DNA of 64,000 nt from Metabacillus sp. B2-18 (GTDB lineage Bacteria > Bacillota > Bacilli > Bacillales > Bacillaceae), in contig NZ_CP088245.1 of NCBI RefSeq assembly GCF_021117275.1, forward strand, positions 1,525,501 to 1,589,500, read 5' to 3'. The notes under the pieces were generated by a model that saw only the letters and a program-made list of their open reading frames with translations, did not search any database and was not told where the DNA came from. Shown one piece after another: positions 35,456 through 45,579 of the stretch; position 1 is the stretch's first letter; each line of letters begins with the position of its first letter. A program made the position numbers and the translations under genes.

Positions 35456-35947
35456 ATGTTTTATACTTATTATGACTCCCCAATTGGTAGACTTACAATT
35501 GTATCGACACTTAGGGAAATTACCCACTTATTTTTAACTACAGAACATTTTAAAGATTTTCAAACTGTAAATAAGCTTGTGGATGATCCACAACATCTTA
35601 TCCTTCGTGAAGCAGTAAAACAGCTTGATGAATATTTTTATGAAGGAAGAGCAAATTTTGACCTACCATTCGAGATAAAAGGCACTGACTTTCAAAAAAA
35701 GATTTGGGCTGAGTTACGTCAAATTCCGATAGGACAAGTTTGTAGTTATCAGGACATTGCCATCAAAATTGGTAACAAGAGTGCTGTACGTGCTATTGGG
35801 CAAGCAAATAAAGCAAATAGATTGCCAATATTTATTCCATGTCATCGAGTTATAGGGAAGAATCAGAGGCTAACCGGTTATGCTGGAGATAAAAATGATT
35901 TGAAAGCTAAGCTTTTAACTCATGAGAATGTTTCATTTAAACATTAA
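35456..35947 (+). CDS. ogt: Methylated-DNA--protein-cysteine methyltransferase Ogt
   Basis: A 163-residue suicide repair protein that moves methyl groups from O6-methylguanine to its own cysteine. The active-site motif FIPCHRVIG lies near residue 125, preceded by the HTH-like QIPIGQVCSYQDIAIKIGNKSAVRAIGQANKAN and followed by GYAGDKNDLKAKLLTHE. The N-terminal YYDSPIGRLTIVST is standard. It lies 27 bases after kinE on the same strand without a terminator between, so the two may be co-transcribed, as their neighbourhood in B. subtilis suggests. Confidence 0.95.
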   Translation: MFYTYYDSPIGRLTIVSTLREITHLFLTTEHFKDFQTVNKLVDDPQHLILREAVKQLDEYFYEGRANFDLPFEIKGTDFQKKIWAELRQIPIGQVCSYQDIAIKIGNKSAVRAIGQANKANRLPIFIPCHRVIGKNQRLTGYAGDKNDLKAKLLTHENVSFKH

Positions 35948-36053
35948 TATGGTTTTAAAGGGAACAACTAACTACTTGTCACATTTTTTCCTTTGCAACA
36001 TATTATTTGAGTAAGAGAAAAAAATGTATAAGGTAAAGAAAGGGGCAAGTTAT

Positions 36054-36179
36054 ATGTGGAATCAAAGCAAACGTCCAAAAAAAGTTCTCTTTTACACTTC
36101 TATATTATCAAAACTTCATATTCTTTCAGAAAAGGAAAAAAACATCTTAATTGAAAAACAAAAAAGAACAAAGCACTAG
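36054..36179 (+). CDS. Small basic protein, 41 residues
   Basis: ATG 36054 has AAAGGGG eight bases upstream. The product MWNQSKRPKKVLFYTSILSK, then LHILSEKEKNILIEKQKRTKH, is basic with one amphipathic stretch and no recognised family. Its stop codon lies inside the terminator hairpin that was later duplicated by the IS, and the insertion leaves this reading frame untouched. The compact gene-plus-terminator layout supports a real short gene. Confidence 0.45.
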   Translation: MWNQSKRPKKVLFYTSILSKLHILSEKEKNILIEKQKRTKH

Positions 36180-36199
36180 TGTTAACTAGGCTTTGTTCT
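36165..36199. repeat. 35-bp direct repeat (duplicated terminator), left copy
   Basis: Identical to 37774-37808. AGAACAAAGC pairs with GCTTTGTTCT, and CTAGT with ACTAG inside, so each copy is a full hairpin. This copy keeps the T-tract only for minus-strand transcripts (TTTTTTG on that strand); on the plus strand the IS end follows. Confidence 0.95.
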
Positions 36200-36200
36200 C

Positions 36201-36247
36201 AGCTTGTAGAGAAAGTGGGTGTTTTTCTCTACAGGCTTTTTTATTTT
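36201..36247 (+). terminator. Inward terminator at the left IS end
   Basis: TGTAGAGAAA and TTTCTCTACA pair, extended by AGC and GCT, followed by TTTTTTATTTT. It would stop transcripts entering the IS from the kinE-ogt side. Confidence 0.8.
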
Positions 36248-36314
36248 CTAAAAATGTTTTTATAAATAGTAATAATTTTCTTAAGCCAACCAAAAGAAAA
36301 AGCTTCTCACACAC

Positions 36315-37684
36315 CTAGCTTAACTTAGCTAGGTGTGTGGCAATCTTTTTCATATTCTGGCAAGCAGCGGTGAGAAGCACCTGCTCACTTGCATTCCTTA
36401 ATCCCCGTAACCGGCAGTAGCGAAGCCCATGCAATTCTTTTGAATCTGCAAAGCTTCGCTCTACCTTTTCTTTTCTAAATTTATATAGTTCTTTCCCAGA
36501 TGGGGAAAGGCGATTTAATCTAACTTGATCTTTATGATCTTCCCAAACATGTCGAGTTACTACTTTTTGGTTGTTTTTCGACCTTGTACACTGTGAGAGT
36601 AGAGGACATGTTGCACATTTCTTGGGATCAGATTTATATTCTCGATATCCCTCTCTTGTAGTTGTTCGATAAGTTAACTCATCCTTATTTGGACAAATAT
36701 ATAGATCATTCTCTCTATCATATGTAAATTTCCATTTAGGAAACAAACCTTTGGTTGGTTTAAATCTTCTATGAGCAATTACTCCAAATATGTTTCTATC
36801 CGATAATCCCTTACAAACAGCACTAGTTAGATATCCTGAATCCAAAGCTGAAGCTTCTACTTTAAAACCAAATCGCTCGATTTGACGGTCAAGTCTTGAT
36901 AAATAAGGAACAGAATCATGGACATTACCTGGTGTAACATACGCATCAGTTATAATATTGAATTTAAAGTCTGTCGTTCGATGATCTAGGTAACAGAACA
37001 TTTCCTGTTTGTTATCTCTAGACATAAATCCACTTTCAGGATCTGTTGAACTTACACGTATTTCCTTAGTTTCCTTCACCTCCTCTCTTTCTTTCAGAGC
37101 TTTTTTCCATGTTCTTTACGATCTTGTTCAATAGCTTTATTTAAGTCTTCAATATAATCTCTAGTCTCAACCTCAACCGTTTCTCTAGTGAATTTGTGTT
37201 TATTCGCATTAGCTTTTAAATGAGTAGAATCTGTAAAGAGAACTCTTCCTCCTACCATACGATGTTCCATTGCCTGAAAGACAATCTCATCAAAGATTTC
37301 TTGGAATATATTTGTTTCTTTATAACGAGTTCTACGATTCCAACTTATTGTAGAATGATGAGGAACTCGATCAGATAATTTCAATCCTAAAAACCATCTA
37401 TAAGCAATATTCATTTTAATTTCTTCTTCTAATTGTCTCTCAGAGCGAATTCCATATAAATAGCCAACAAACATCATTTTAAAAAGAACTAAAGGATCAA
37501 TTGAAGGGCGTCCATTATCCTCACAATAATAAGGTTTTACCTTTTCAAGAATGAATGAAAAATCTATATATTTATCTATTTTTCGAAGCAGATGATTTTC
37601 AGGAACAAGGTCATCTATTACTATAAATTCAACTTCATTTTGTGTGTTTTCTCTTGTATTGAACATAAATATCACCATCCCCAA
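36315..37684 (-). CDS. IS1182-type transposase, split by -1 frameshift
   Basis: Two frames, 37684-37094 (196 residues) and 37079-36315 (254 residues), make up one IS1182 transposase. The first has [43 protein letters not shown] (N-terminal domain) and [14 protein letters not shown], with the first catalytic Asp. The second has [26 protein letters not shown] (second Asp), the Cys cluster [10 protein letters not shown], and [22 protein letters not shown] (catalytic Glu). The junction reads GGA-AAA-AAG-CTC-TGA; a -1 slip there restores one open frame through [13 protein letters not shown]. It is either a one-base loss in an A run or programmed frameshifting. Confidence 0.85.
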
Positions 37685-37736
37685 TTTGTTATATATATTA
37701 TACCAAATTAACGCGGTGAAAAGTAAAAGTAATCAG

Positions 37737-37772
37737 ACAAAATAATAGGCTGCCGAGGTTTCTCGACAGCCT
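37737..37772 (-). terminator. Inward terminator at the right IS end
   Basis: AGGCTGTCGAG, loop, CTCGGCAGCCT on the minus strand, then ATTATTTTG. It would stop transcripts coming from mtnA into the IS, replacing the host terminator that lost its T-tract. Confidence 0.65.
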
Positions 37773-37773
37773 G

Positions 37774-37808
37774 AGAACAAAGCACTAGTGTTAACTAGGC
37801 TTTGTTCT
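37774..37808. repeat. 35-bp direct repeat (duplicated terminator), right copy
   Basis: Identical to 36165-36199. Here the hairpin is followed by TTTTTTG on the plus strand, so the plus-strand T-tract is kept on this side. It ends 20 bases from the mtnA stop codon. Confidence 0.95.
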
Positions 37809-37828
37809 TTTTTGTATATAGATGGATA

Positions 37829-38881
37829 TTAAATAGAGAATAATCTTTTAATCTCTACCGTATATTCTCCAGTTATAATTCCTTTTTCCGTTATGATACC
37901 TGCGATTAAATCATTAGGAGTAACATCAAAAGCAGGGTTAAACACTTTCACATTTTTTGGAGCAACTTGAATGCCGTTAATTTGAGTAACCTCTTCTGGA
38001 TTGCGTTCCTCAATCGGTATTTGATCTCCGTCTGTAATAGAGGGATCAAATGTAGATAGAGGTGCAGCAACATAAAAAGGTATGTTAAATGATTTTGCCA
38101 AAAGTGCTAGATTAAATGTTCCAATTTTATTCGCTGTATCACCGTTCGCTGCAATACGGTCTGCTCCAACAATAATTGCAGTAATATCCTTGGACTTTAT
38201 CGTATGTGCTGCCATATTATCAGTTATAAGTGTAACATCGACACCCGCTTGCATAAGCTCCCAAGTAGTTAAACGTGCTCCTTGTAAGACGGGTCTAGTT
38301 TCACATGCGTAAACACTTAAGTTAATATTTTTCTCTTTGGCTAAGTAAAAAGGAGCAAGTGCTGTACCATACTTAGCAGTTGCTATGGATCCTGCATTAC
38401 AAATCGTCATTATTCTGTCTCCATCTTTGAAAACGCTCAATGCATGTTCACCAATTAATTGACAAACCTGTTCATCTTCTTTTTCAATTAAGATGGCTTC
38501 TTTAAGGATTGTTGATTTTGCTTCATCTATCGTTTGAGCATTTGCCACACTTTTCATAAGTCGATCTAGTGCCCAAAATAAGTTTACAGCAGTTGGTCTT
38601 GAGCTAGCCAGATAATCATGATTTTTTTGTAAATTTTGATAAAACTCTTCAAGTGATTTTGATTGATCCTGCAATGCTGCTAGAGCTAAACCATATGCTG
38701 CAGTTATTCCGATAGCAGGAGCACCTCGAACTTTTAAAGATTGAATAGCTTCCCACACATCTTCAATGTTTCTTAATTCAAGGTATTCTGTTAATTGTGG
38801 AATCTTTTGTTGGTTTAATAAAGAGATATAATCTTCCTTCCAGATGACGGAACGAGGAATGACAAAATTTTCGTTTAACAT
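37829..38881 (-). CDS. mtnA: Methylthioribose-1-phosphate isomerase MtnA
   Basis: A 350-residue aldose-ketose isomerase converting 5-methylthioribose-1-phosphate to methylthioribulose-1-phosphate in methionine salvage. Family blocks: [18 protein letters not shown] near residue 50, [16 protein letters not shown] near 160 with the active-site cysteine, [16 protein letters not shown] near 195, [35 protein letters not shown] near 222-256 (catalytic Asp). It is second in the mtnK-mtnA operon, 78 bases behind mtnK, under a SAM-I riboswitch. AAGGAG lies a little far (13 bases) from the ATG. Its old 3' terminator has been rearranged by the IS. Confidence 0.97.
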   Translation of the reverse strand: MLNENFVIPRSVIWKEDYISLLNQQKIPQLTEYLELRNIEDVWEAIQSLKVRGAPAIGITAAYGLALAALQDQSKSLEEFYQNLQKNHDYLASSRPTAVNLFWALDRLMKSVANAQTIDEAKSTILKEAILIEKEDEQVCQLIGEHALSVFKDGDRIMTICNAGSIATAKYGTALAPFYLAKEKNINLSVYACETRPVLQGARLTTWELMQAGVDVTLITDNMAAHTIKSKDITAIIVGADRIAANGDTANKIGTFNLALLAKSFNIPFYVAAPLSTFDPSITDGDQIPIEERNPEEVTQINGIQVAPKNVKVFNPAFDVTPNDLIAGIITEKGIITGEYTVEIKRLFSI

Positions 38882-38959
38882 TGTATGAAAAAAACTCCTT
38901 TTAAAAAAATGTGCTCAACCAGTATTAGAATATGAAAAGTTTTTTATAAACATTTGTTT

Positions 38960-40162
<1,203 letters not shown>

Positions 40163-40204
40163 TTATTTATACCTCCAATTAGTTGTTTTTGGAGGCTTTT
40201 CTAA

Positions 40205-40240
40205 AATAAGAAAAGCCTCTTTCCAGATTGAAAGAGGCTT
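40205..40240 (-). terminator. SAM riboswitch terminator ahead of mtnK
   Basis: Minus strand AAGCCTCTTT, loop, AAAGAGGCTTTTCTTATTTT. It is the expression-platform terminator between aptamer and mtnK. Confidence 0.9.
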
Positions 40241-40255
40241 GAAGTCATTGCTTCG

Positions 40256-40404
40256 CACCTCTCATCTTTCAGAAAGATATTCTTTCTGATGGAATTAGCA
40301 CCGTGCCCAACTGGAAGTTCCAGGTATTATTTCACATAGAATGAAATATGGTCGGTTGCTGCGGCGTCATTGGGCCAAGTCCCTCTGCCAACTCTTGATA
40401 AGAG
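40256..40404 (-). ncRNA. SAM-I riboswitch (S box) of mtnKA
   Basis: Minus strand holds the S-box blocks CTTATCAAGAG, AGAGGGACTTGGCC, ATGACGCCGCAGCAACC, AACTTCCAGTTGGGCACGGTGC and TGCTAATTCC, closed by GATGAGAGG. SAM binding should favour the downstream terminator. Confidence 0.97.
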
Positions 40405-40422
40405 ATTTTTTAGTAAAACATA

Positions 40423-40451
40423 AGTATATGTTTAACATATTAAGTATTCAA
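40423..40451 (-). promoter_or_regulatory. SigA promoter of the mtnKA leader
   Basis: Minus strand TTGAAT (40451-40446), 17-base spacer, TATACT (40428-40423); transcription would begin about 12 bases before the S box. Confidence 0.7.
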
Positions 40452-40560
40452 AAAATTAATGCTTTTCTAGAAAAATATATTGCTTGATTAGGATATTACC
40501 AATGATACTTTATCTTTGTCAATACATTATTGGGAATTGCCTAAATATTTGTGAAGTTTT

Positions 40561-41349
40561 TTATTGATAGTATTGCGGTAGACGGTCATCAAAGATTGGG
40601 ATTTGACTGCGGACCTTTTTAACAACTTCAGCATCTAATTTGGCCGAAATAATTCCGGCTTTTTCGGTTGCTTCAGCTACGATCTCACCCCATGGGTCAA
40701 TGATGAGAGAATGTCCTGCAAATTCATTATTAGGATCAGATCCAGCACGGTTACATGCTACAACATAACATTGATTTTCAATTGCTCTGCTTAGCAATAA
40801 TGTTTTCCAATGATGCAGTCTTGGCATTGGCCACTCAGCTACAACAAATAATACTTCTGCACCTTCTGTTGTATGAGCGCGTATCCATTCTGGGAAACGA
40901 ATATCGTAGCAAATAACTCCTGCACTTTTCAGTCCATTTATCTCAAACAAACCTTTTTCAGTTCCGGCCGCTAAATAATGATGTTCATCCATGAGCTTAA
41001 ATAAATGAAGTTTGCTATATTCATGGATAAACTCACCATTATTGTTCACAATATACATCGTATTTGTTACGCTATCCTTGCATTTTTTTGCAATAGAGCC
41101 ACCTACAAAGTGAACATTATACTTTTTTGCTAAGTTACTTAGGAATGTCTTTGTTCTTTCGCCATCATGATCAGCAATTTCATCTAGGCGGGTTAAATCA
41201 TAGCCAGTTGTCCAAAGTTCAGGAAGAACAATGATGTTCGGGTTCTCCTGTTCTACTGCTAATGCTACTTTTTCTTCTACTTGTTGATAATTAAAGTCAG
41301 GATCACCAAATTTAATATCAAGTTGAATACATGCAATGATAGGTTTCAT
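40561..41349 (-). CDS. mtnU: Carbon-nitrogen hydrolase MtnU (omega-amidase-like)
   Basis: A 262-residue nitrilase-superfamily enzyme. The catalytic triad is visible as Glu in VLPELWTTGYD near residue 43, Lys in EYSKLHLFKL near 112, and Cys in AGVICYDIRFPEW near 146. In salvage it is thought to hydrolyse alpha-ketoglutaramate made when MtnE uses glutamine as amino donor; that role is from the family. It diverges from mtnE across 104 bases, and no SAM riboswitch precedes it, unlike the two flanking mtn operons. Confidence 0.9.
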   Translation of the reverse strand: MKPIIACIQLDIKFGDPDFNYQQVEEKVALAVEQENPNIIVLPELWTTGYDLTRLDEIADHDGERTKTFLSNLAKKYNVHFVGGSIAKKCKDSVTNTMYIVNNNGEFIHEYSKLHLFKLMDEHHYLAAGTEKGLFEINGLKSAGVICYDIRFPEWIRAHTTEGAEVLFVVAEWPMPRLHHWKTLLLSRAIENQCYVVACNRAGSDPNNEFAGHSLIIDPWGEIVAEATEKAGIISAKLDAEVVKKVRSQIPIFDDRLPQYYQ

Positions 41350-41453
41350 TTTTTAAGTCACACCTTCATTTATAAATTTTACTTTACAAGTTGATTCTAA
41401 CAATATATGATTTGTGACTAGAATTTCAAGAATTTTTTGAGTAGGTGTAGAAA

Positions 41454-42635
41454 ATGAAAGTTTTTGAGCAATCCCATTTATTAAATACATTACCGAAGCA
41501 GTTTTTTGCCAATCTTGTTGCAAAAGTAAATACAATTGTTGAGCAGGGACATGATGTTATTAATTTAGGACAGGGTAACCCTGATCAACCAACACCAAAA
41601 CATATCGTTGAAGCAATGGAGAAAGCTGTTAGAAATCCTCAATATCACAAGTATTCACCATTTCGTGGTCAAATGTTTTTGAAGGAAGCCGTCGCTACCT
41701 TTTACAAAAGAGAGTACGGAGTGGAGATAGATCCTGCTAGTGAGGTAGCGATTCTATTTGGAGGAAAGGCTGGGTTAGTTGAGGTTCCGCAATGTTTGTT
41801 AAATCCTGATGATGTTGTTCTTGTACCAGATCCTGGATACCCCGATTATTGGTCTGGAGTCGAGTTGGCACGTGCTAAAATGGAAGTTATGCCTTTATTA
41901 AGCGAAAATCAGTTCCTGCCAGATTACAAGAGCTTGTCTAGAGATGCTGTAGAAAAGGCGAAACTTATGTTTTTGAATTATCCTAATAATCCAACTGGTG
42001 CTACGGCAAATGAAAGTTTCTTTGAAGAAACAGTTTCATTTGCAAAAGAAAATGATATCTGTGTGGTTCATGATTTTGCATATGGAGCAATTGGCTTTGA
42101 TGGAAAAAGGCCTCTTAGCTTTTTACAAACAACCGGTGCTAAAGACATTGGTATTGAAATCTACACATTCTCCAAAACTTATAATATGGCTGGTTGGAGA
42201 ATTGGTTTTGCTGTTGGAAATCCTTCTGTTATTGAAGCTATAAATTTATTGCAAGACCATATGTATGTAAGTGTATTTAGTGCAATTCAAGAAGCAGCTG
42301 CACATGCGTTACTTAGTCCGCAAACATGTGTTGAAGAACTAAATGCTCGTTACGAATCTCGGAGAAATGCTCTCATTACAGCTGTTCGTGAGATCGGTTG
42401 GGATGTTAAGGCACCTGCAGGATCGTTTTTTGCTTGGTTGCCAGTTCCTAAACAATTTGATTCTTCTGAAGAGTTTTCTGATTTTCTGCTTCAACATGCA
42501 CGTGTCGTTGTTGCACCAGGAGTTGGTTTTGGGGAATATGGTGAGGGATACGTTAGAGTTGGTTTATTAACTTCTGAGGACCGACTTAGAGAAGCTGCTG
42601 AGAGAATTAAAGCTCTTAATCTTTTTAAGGCTTGA
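41454..42635 (+). CDS. mtnE: PLP aminotransferase MtnE (last step of methionine salvage)
   Basis: A 393-residue fold-type I aminotransferase that converts 4-methylthio-2-oxobutyrate to methionine, preferably with glutamine. Motifs: INLGQGNPDQPTP near residue 36, NYPNNPTGA near 165, VVHDFAYGAIGFDG near 194 and TFSKTYNMAGWRIGF near 228 with the PLP-binding Lys. The AGTAGGTG SD lies before ATG 41454. It is monocistronic between mtnU (divergent) and the riboswitch-controlled mtnW operon, with no terminator hairpin of its own that I can see before the next promoter. Confidence 0.92.
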   Translation: MKVFEQSHLLNTLPKQFFANLVAKVNTIVEQGHDVINLGQGNPDQPTPKHIVEAMEKAVRNPQYHKYSPFRGQMFLKEAVATFYKREYGVEIDPASEVAILFGGKAGLVEVPQCLLNPDDVVLVPDPGYPDYWSGVELARAKMEVMPLLSENQFLPDYKSLSRDAVEKAKLMFLNYPNNPTGATANESFFEETVSFAKENDICVVHDFAYGAIGFDGKRPLSFLQTTGAKDIGIEIYTFSKTYNMAGWRIGFAVGNPSVIEAINLLQDHMYVSVFSAIQEAAAHALLSPQTCVEELNARYESRRNALITAVREIGWDVKAPAGSFFAWLPVPKQFDSSEEFSDFLLQHARVVVAPGVGFGEYGEGYVRVGLLTSEDRLREAAERIKALNLFKA

Positions 42636-42652
42636 TGCCCTAGTTTTTCTTC

Positions 42653-42681
42653 TTGACAGTAGAAGTGAGATCTGTCATAAT
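42653..42681 (+). promoter_or_regulatory. SigA promoter of the mtnWXBD leader
   Basis: TTGACA, 17-base spacer, CATAAT; start near 42689, about 20 bases ahead of the S box. Confidence 0.8.
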
Positions 42682-42709
42682 CCAAATTAATTTCAAAATG
42701 AACGTTTCG

Positions 42710-42816
42710 TTCTTATCAAGAGCAGGTGGAGGGACTAGCCCGATGAAGCCCGGCAACCGACTTAACCTAGGTTAAGCACGGTGCTAATTCTTGCAGCATT
42801 CGCTGATAGATAAGGA
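42710..42816 (+). ncRNA. SAM-I riboswitch (S box) of mtnWXBD
   Basis: Blocks in order: TTCTTATCAAGAGCAGGTGG, AGGGACTAGCCCGATGAAGCC, CGGCAACCG, AGCACGGTGCTAATTC, and the closing GATAAGGAG. The variable P3 arm is short here compared with the mtnK copy. Confidence 0.97.
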
Positions 42817-42842
42817 GATTACTTATTACTTATGCATTTAGT

Positions 42843-42873
42843 AACCTCTTTGATCTGTCAAAGAGGTTTTTTT
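42843..42873 (+). terminator. SAM riboswitch terminator ahead of mtnW
   Basis: AACCTCTTTGA, short loop, TCAAAGAGGTT, then TTTTTATTTT. The GGAGATTAC after the aptamer could pair with GTAACCTC to form the antiterminator. Confidence 0.93.
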
Positions 42874-42997
42874 ATTTTTATAAACAGAAAAAAATAGAAA
42901 TGGAATGTTATGCATAAACTAAATAAAGATGATAGAATTAGTACGATAAATAGAAAGATTCAGAAAACGTGATGATATATAGAAAGTAGGGTTTTAA

Positions 42998-44239
42998 GTG
43001 AGTGAAGTCATTGCTACATATCTTGTACACGAAGCTAAAGGAGATTTACATAAAAAAGCAGAAGGAATTGCTTTAGGGTTAACGGTAGGTTCCTGGACAG
43101 ATCTTCCATTACTTGAACAGGAGCAACTGAAAGCTCATAAAGGTCGTGTTATAGAGGTCAGTCAGCTGGAGTCTTGTGACAAAACAAATCAATTTTTAGG
43201 AAAAAACGTAACAAAAGGAATAATCAAAATTGCTTATCCAAGCTTAAATTATAGTCATGATCTCCCAGCTATATTAACAACTGTTTTTGGGAAGTTATCT
43301 CTTGACGGAGAAGTAAAATTACTTGATTTAGAGTTCTCAGAAGATGTGAAAGCCGCGTTTCCTGGTCCGAAATTTGGTGTAAAAGGAATTCGGGAATTAG
43401 TGGGTGTTTATGATCGCCCTTTATTAATGAGTATTTTTAAGGGTGTAATTGGTCGTGACTTACAATACTTAAAAGATCAGTTAAGACAGCAAGTTTTGGG
43501 TGGGGTTGATTTAGTTAAAGACGATGAAATTCTATTTGATAATCGATTAACTCCATTTGAGGAGCGAATTCTTTCAGGTAAAGAAGTATTAAATCAGGTC
43601 TTTCAAGAAACTGGACATAAAGCTTTATATGCTGTGAATTTGTCTGGTAAAACATATGATCTTAAAGATAAAGCTAAAAAAGCGTCTGAGCTTGGTGCTG
43701 ATGTTTTATTGTTTAACGTATTCGCATATGGGTTAGATGTATTACAAAGTTTAGCTGAGGATCCAGATGTAACCGTACCTATTATGGCTCACCCTGCTGT
43801 GAGTGGAGCTTCTACTTCATCTAGCTTATATGGATTTTTAAGTTCACTTTTACTAGGTAAGCTGCTACGAATAGCTGGTGCGGATTTCTCTTTATTCCCA
43901 TCTCCATATGGAAGTGTAGCATTAGATAGAAAAGAAGCCCTAGGTATTGCAGATAACTGTCTAAAGAAAGAATCTTTTAAGCAATCGTTTCCGGTTCCTT
44001 CAGCGGGAATTCATCCAGGTTTAGTTCCGTTGCTTATGAATGATTTCGGAATAGATTCAATAATAAATGCTGGTGGTGGTGTTCATGGTCATCCAAATGG
44101 AGCCATTGGCGGTGGACAAGCATTTCGAGCAGCAATTGACGCAACTCTAGCAGGTACTTCCTTAAAAGAAGCAGCAAACGTAAATGAAGATCTTAAACTT
44201 GCCATTGATCTTTGGGGTGTCAAAGAGGTGAGTAAATGA
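42998..44239 (+). CDS. mtnW: 2,3-diketo-5-methylthiopentyl-1-phosphate enolase MtnW
   Basis: A 413-residue RuBisCO-like protein that enolises 2,3-diketo-5-methylthiopentyl-1-phosphate in methionine salvage. It starts with GTG behind AGTAGGG. RuBisCO-like blocks: [23 protein letters not shown] near residue 130, [13 protein letters not shown] near 170 (the active-site Lys in the KDDE motif), HPAVSGAS near 265 and GIHPGLVP near 340. It heads mtnWXBD and overlaps mtnX by four bases. Confidence 0.97.
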   Translation: MSEVIATYLVHEAKGDLHKKAEGIALGLTVGSWTDLPLLEQEQLKAHKGRVIEVSQLESCDKTNQFLGKNVTKGIIKIAYPSLNYSHDLPAILTTVFGKLSLDGEVKLLDLEFSEDVKAAFPGPKFGVKGIRELVGVYDRPLLMSIFKGVIGRDLQYLKDQLRQQVLGGVDLVKDDEILFDNRLTPFEERILSGKEVLNQVFQETGHKALYAVNLSGKTYDLKDKAKKASELGADVLLFNVFAYGLDVLQSLAEDPDVTVPIMAHPAVSGASTSSSLYGFLSSLLLGKLLRIAGADFSLFPSPYGSVALDRKEALGIADNCLKKESFKQSFPVPSAGIHPGLVPLLMNDFGIDSIINAGGGVHGHPNGAIGGGQAFRAAIDATLAGTSLKEAANVNEDLKLAIDLWGVKEVSK

Positions 44240-44901
44240 GTAATCGAGTAATTATATGTGATTTTGATGGGACGATCACAGAGACTGACAACATTATTGC
44301 AATTATGAAAAAATTTGCTCCACCAGAATGGGATGCTTTAAAAAATGACGTTTTATCGCAACAAATTTCTATTCAAGAGGGTGTTGGCAAAATGTTTCAA
44401 TTACTACCATCTTCTTCTAAAGACGAAATTGTGAAATACATTTTAGATCATGCGCAAATACGTTCTGGCTTCAAGGAGTTTATTCAATTTACTAGAGAGA
44501 ACAATATCCCTCTTTATATTGTTAGTGGAGGAATTGATTTTTTTGTTTATCCTCTACTTCAAGGATTAATAGAAGAAGAAGAACAAATTTATTGCAATAA
44601 GGCAAATTTTAGTCATGAAAACATTCAAATAGAATGGCCTTATAGTTGTGATAACTCTTGTACGAATGATTGCGGTTGCTGTAAGCCGTCACTTATACGT
44701 AAGCTAACAAATTCTAATCAAGAAAAAATTGTAATTGGAGATTCCATTACAGACCTTCAAGCTGCAAAACTAGCAGATTATGTAATAGCAAGGGATTTGC
44801 TATTAGAGAAATGTCAGGAACTTCATTTACCACATCAGCCCTTTACAACTTTTTTTGATGTGATTAATATCTTAGAAAAACTTGAGGAGGTGAGGGCATG
44901 A
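44236..44901 (+). CDS. mtnX: HK-MTPenyl-1-P phosphatase MtnX
   Basis: A 221-residue HAD-type phosphatase that removes the phosphate from 2-hydroxy-3-keto-5-methylthiopentenyl-1-phosphate. Motif [14 protein letters not shown] near residue 6, motif [15 protein letters not shown] near 94, and motif [17 protein letters not shown] near 167. The cysteine-rich [15 protein letters not shown] near 135 is typical of MtnX. ATGA overlaps at both ends tie its translation to mtnW and mtnB. Confidence 0.95.
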   Translation: MSNRVIICDFDGTITETDNIIAIMKKFAPPEWDALKNDVLSQQISIQEGVGKMFQLLPSSSKDEIVKYILDHAQIRSGFKEFIQFTRENNIPLYIVSGGIDFFVYPLLQGLIEEEEQIYCNKANFSHENIQIEWPYSCDNSCTNDCGCCKPSLIRKLTNSNQEKIVIGDSITDLQAAKLADYVIARDLLLEKCQELHLPHQPFTTFFDVINILEKLEEVRA

Positions 44902-45521
44902 CAATTATCAACCAGCGGTGGGAGGAATTAGCTGACATAAAGCGGGTGTTAGCAAGACGAGATTGGTTTCCAGGTACAAGTGGGAATCTTGCGATAAAAG
45001 TAAGTGACGATCCTATCGAGTTCCTTGTTACAGCAAGTGGTAAGGATAAGACGAAGGAAACAGATGAGGACTTTTTACTTGTTGATAGAGAAGGAAAGCC
45101 AGTTAAGGATACTCACCTAAAGCCTTCTGCAGAAACATTATTACATGTAGAGATATTTAATAAAACAAAAGCTGGTTGCAGCCTTCACGTCCATACAGTT
45201 GACAATAATGTTATTTCAGAACTCTACGGTGAAAAAGGAAAGATTACATTTAGAGGACAGGAAATTATTAAAGCATATGGCTTATGGGAAGAGGATGCTG
45301 AATTTACAATCCCAATCATCTATAACTATGCTCATATTCCAACTTTAGCTGAGAGCTTCAGTGAGTTTGTAAAAGAAGATGCGGGGGCAGTTCTTATTAG
45401 AAATCATGGAATAACCGCATGGGGAAGAGATGCATTAGAAGCGAAGAAATATTTAGAAGCAAGTGAATTTTTATTTTCCTATCATCTGAAGCTGTTAACA
45501 TTAAAAGTAGTTTTGGCTTAA
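44898..45521 (+). CDS. mtnB: Methylthioribulose-1-phosphate dehydratase MtnB
   Basis: A 207-residue class II aldolase-fold dehydratase acting on methylthioribulose-1-phosphate. Visible: [15 protein letters not shown] near residue 20, [28 protein letters not shown] with the catalytic-type Glu near 75, [11 protein letters not shown] near 95 (two zinc His) and RNHGITAWG near 170 (third zinc His). It starts four bases inside mtnX. The short GAGGTGAGGGC serves as SD. Confidence 0.95.
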   Translation: MTIINQRWEELADIKRVLARRDWFPGTSGNLAIKVSDDPIEFLVTASGKDKTKETDEDFLLVDREGKPVKDTHLKPSAETLLHVEIFNKTKAGCSLHVHTVDNNVISELYGEKGKITFRGQEIIKAYGLWEEDAEFTIPIIYNYAHIPTLAESFSEFVKEDAGAVLIRNHGITAWGRDALEAKKYLEASEFLFSYHLKLLTLKVVLA

Positions 45522-45579
45522 TGACACTAGGTAGGAAAATATTATATAAAACTATACTATATGAAGGAGGAGAAAGATT

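Larger units (their letters stand above)
36200..37773 (-). mobile_element. IS1182-family insertion sequence, 1574 bp
   Basis: Ends with imperfect 15-bp inverted repeats: CAGCTTGTAGAGAAA at the left, and CAGGCTGTCGAGAAA (inverted) at the right, 12 of 15 matching. Flanked by a 35-bp direct repeat that is a host terminator. The single transposase reading region on the minus strand is split by a -1 shift. Both ends contain inward-reading hairpin terminators. IS1182 members are known for variable, sometimes long, target duplications. Confidence 0.9.
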
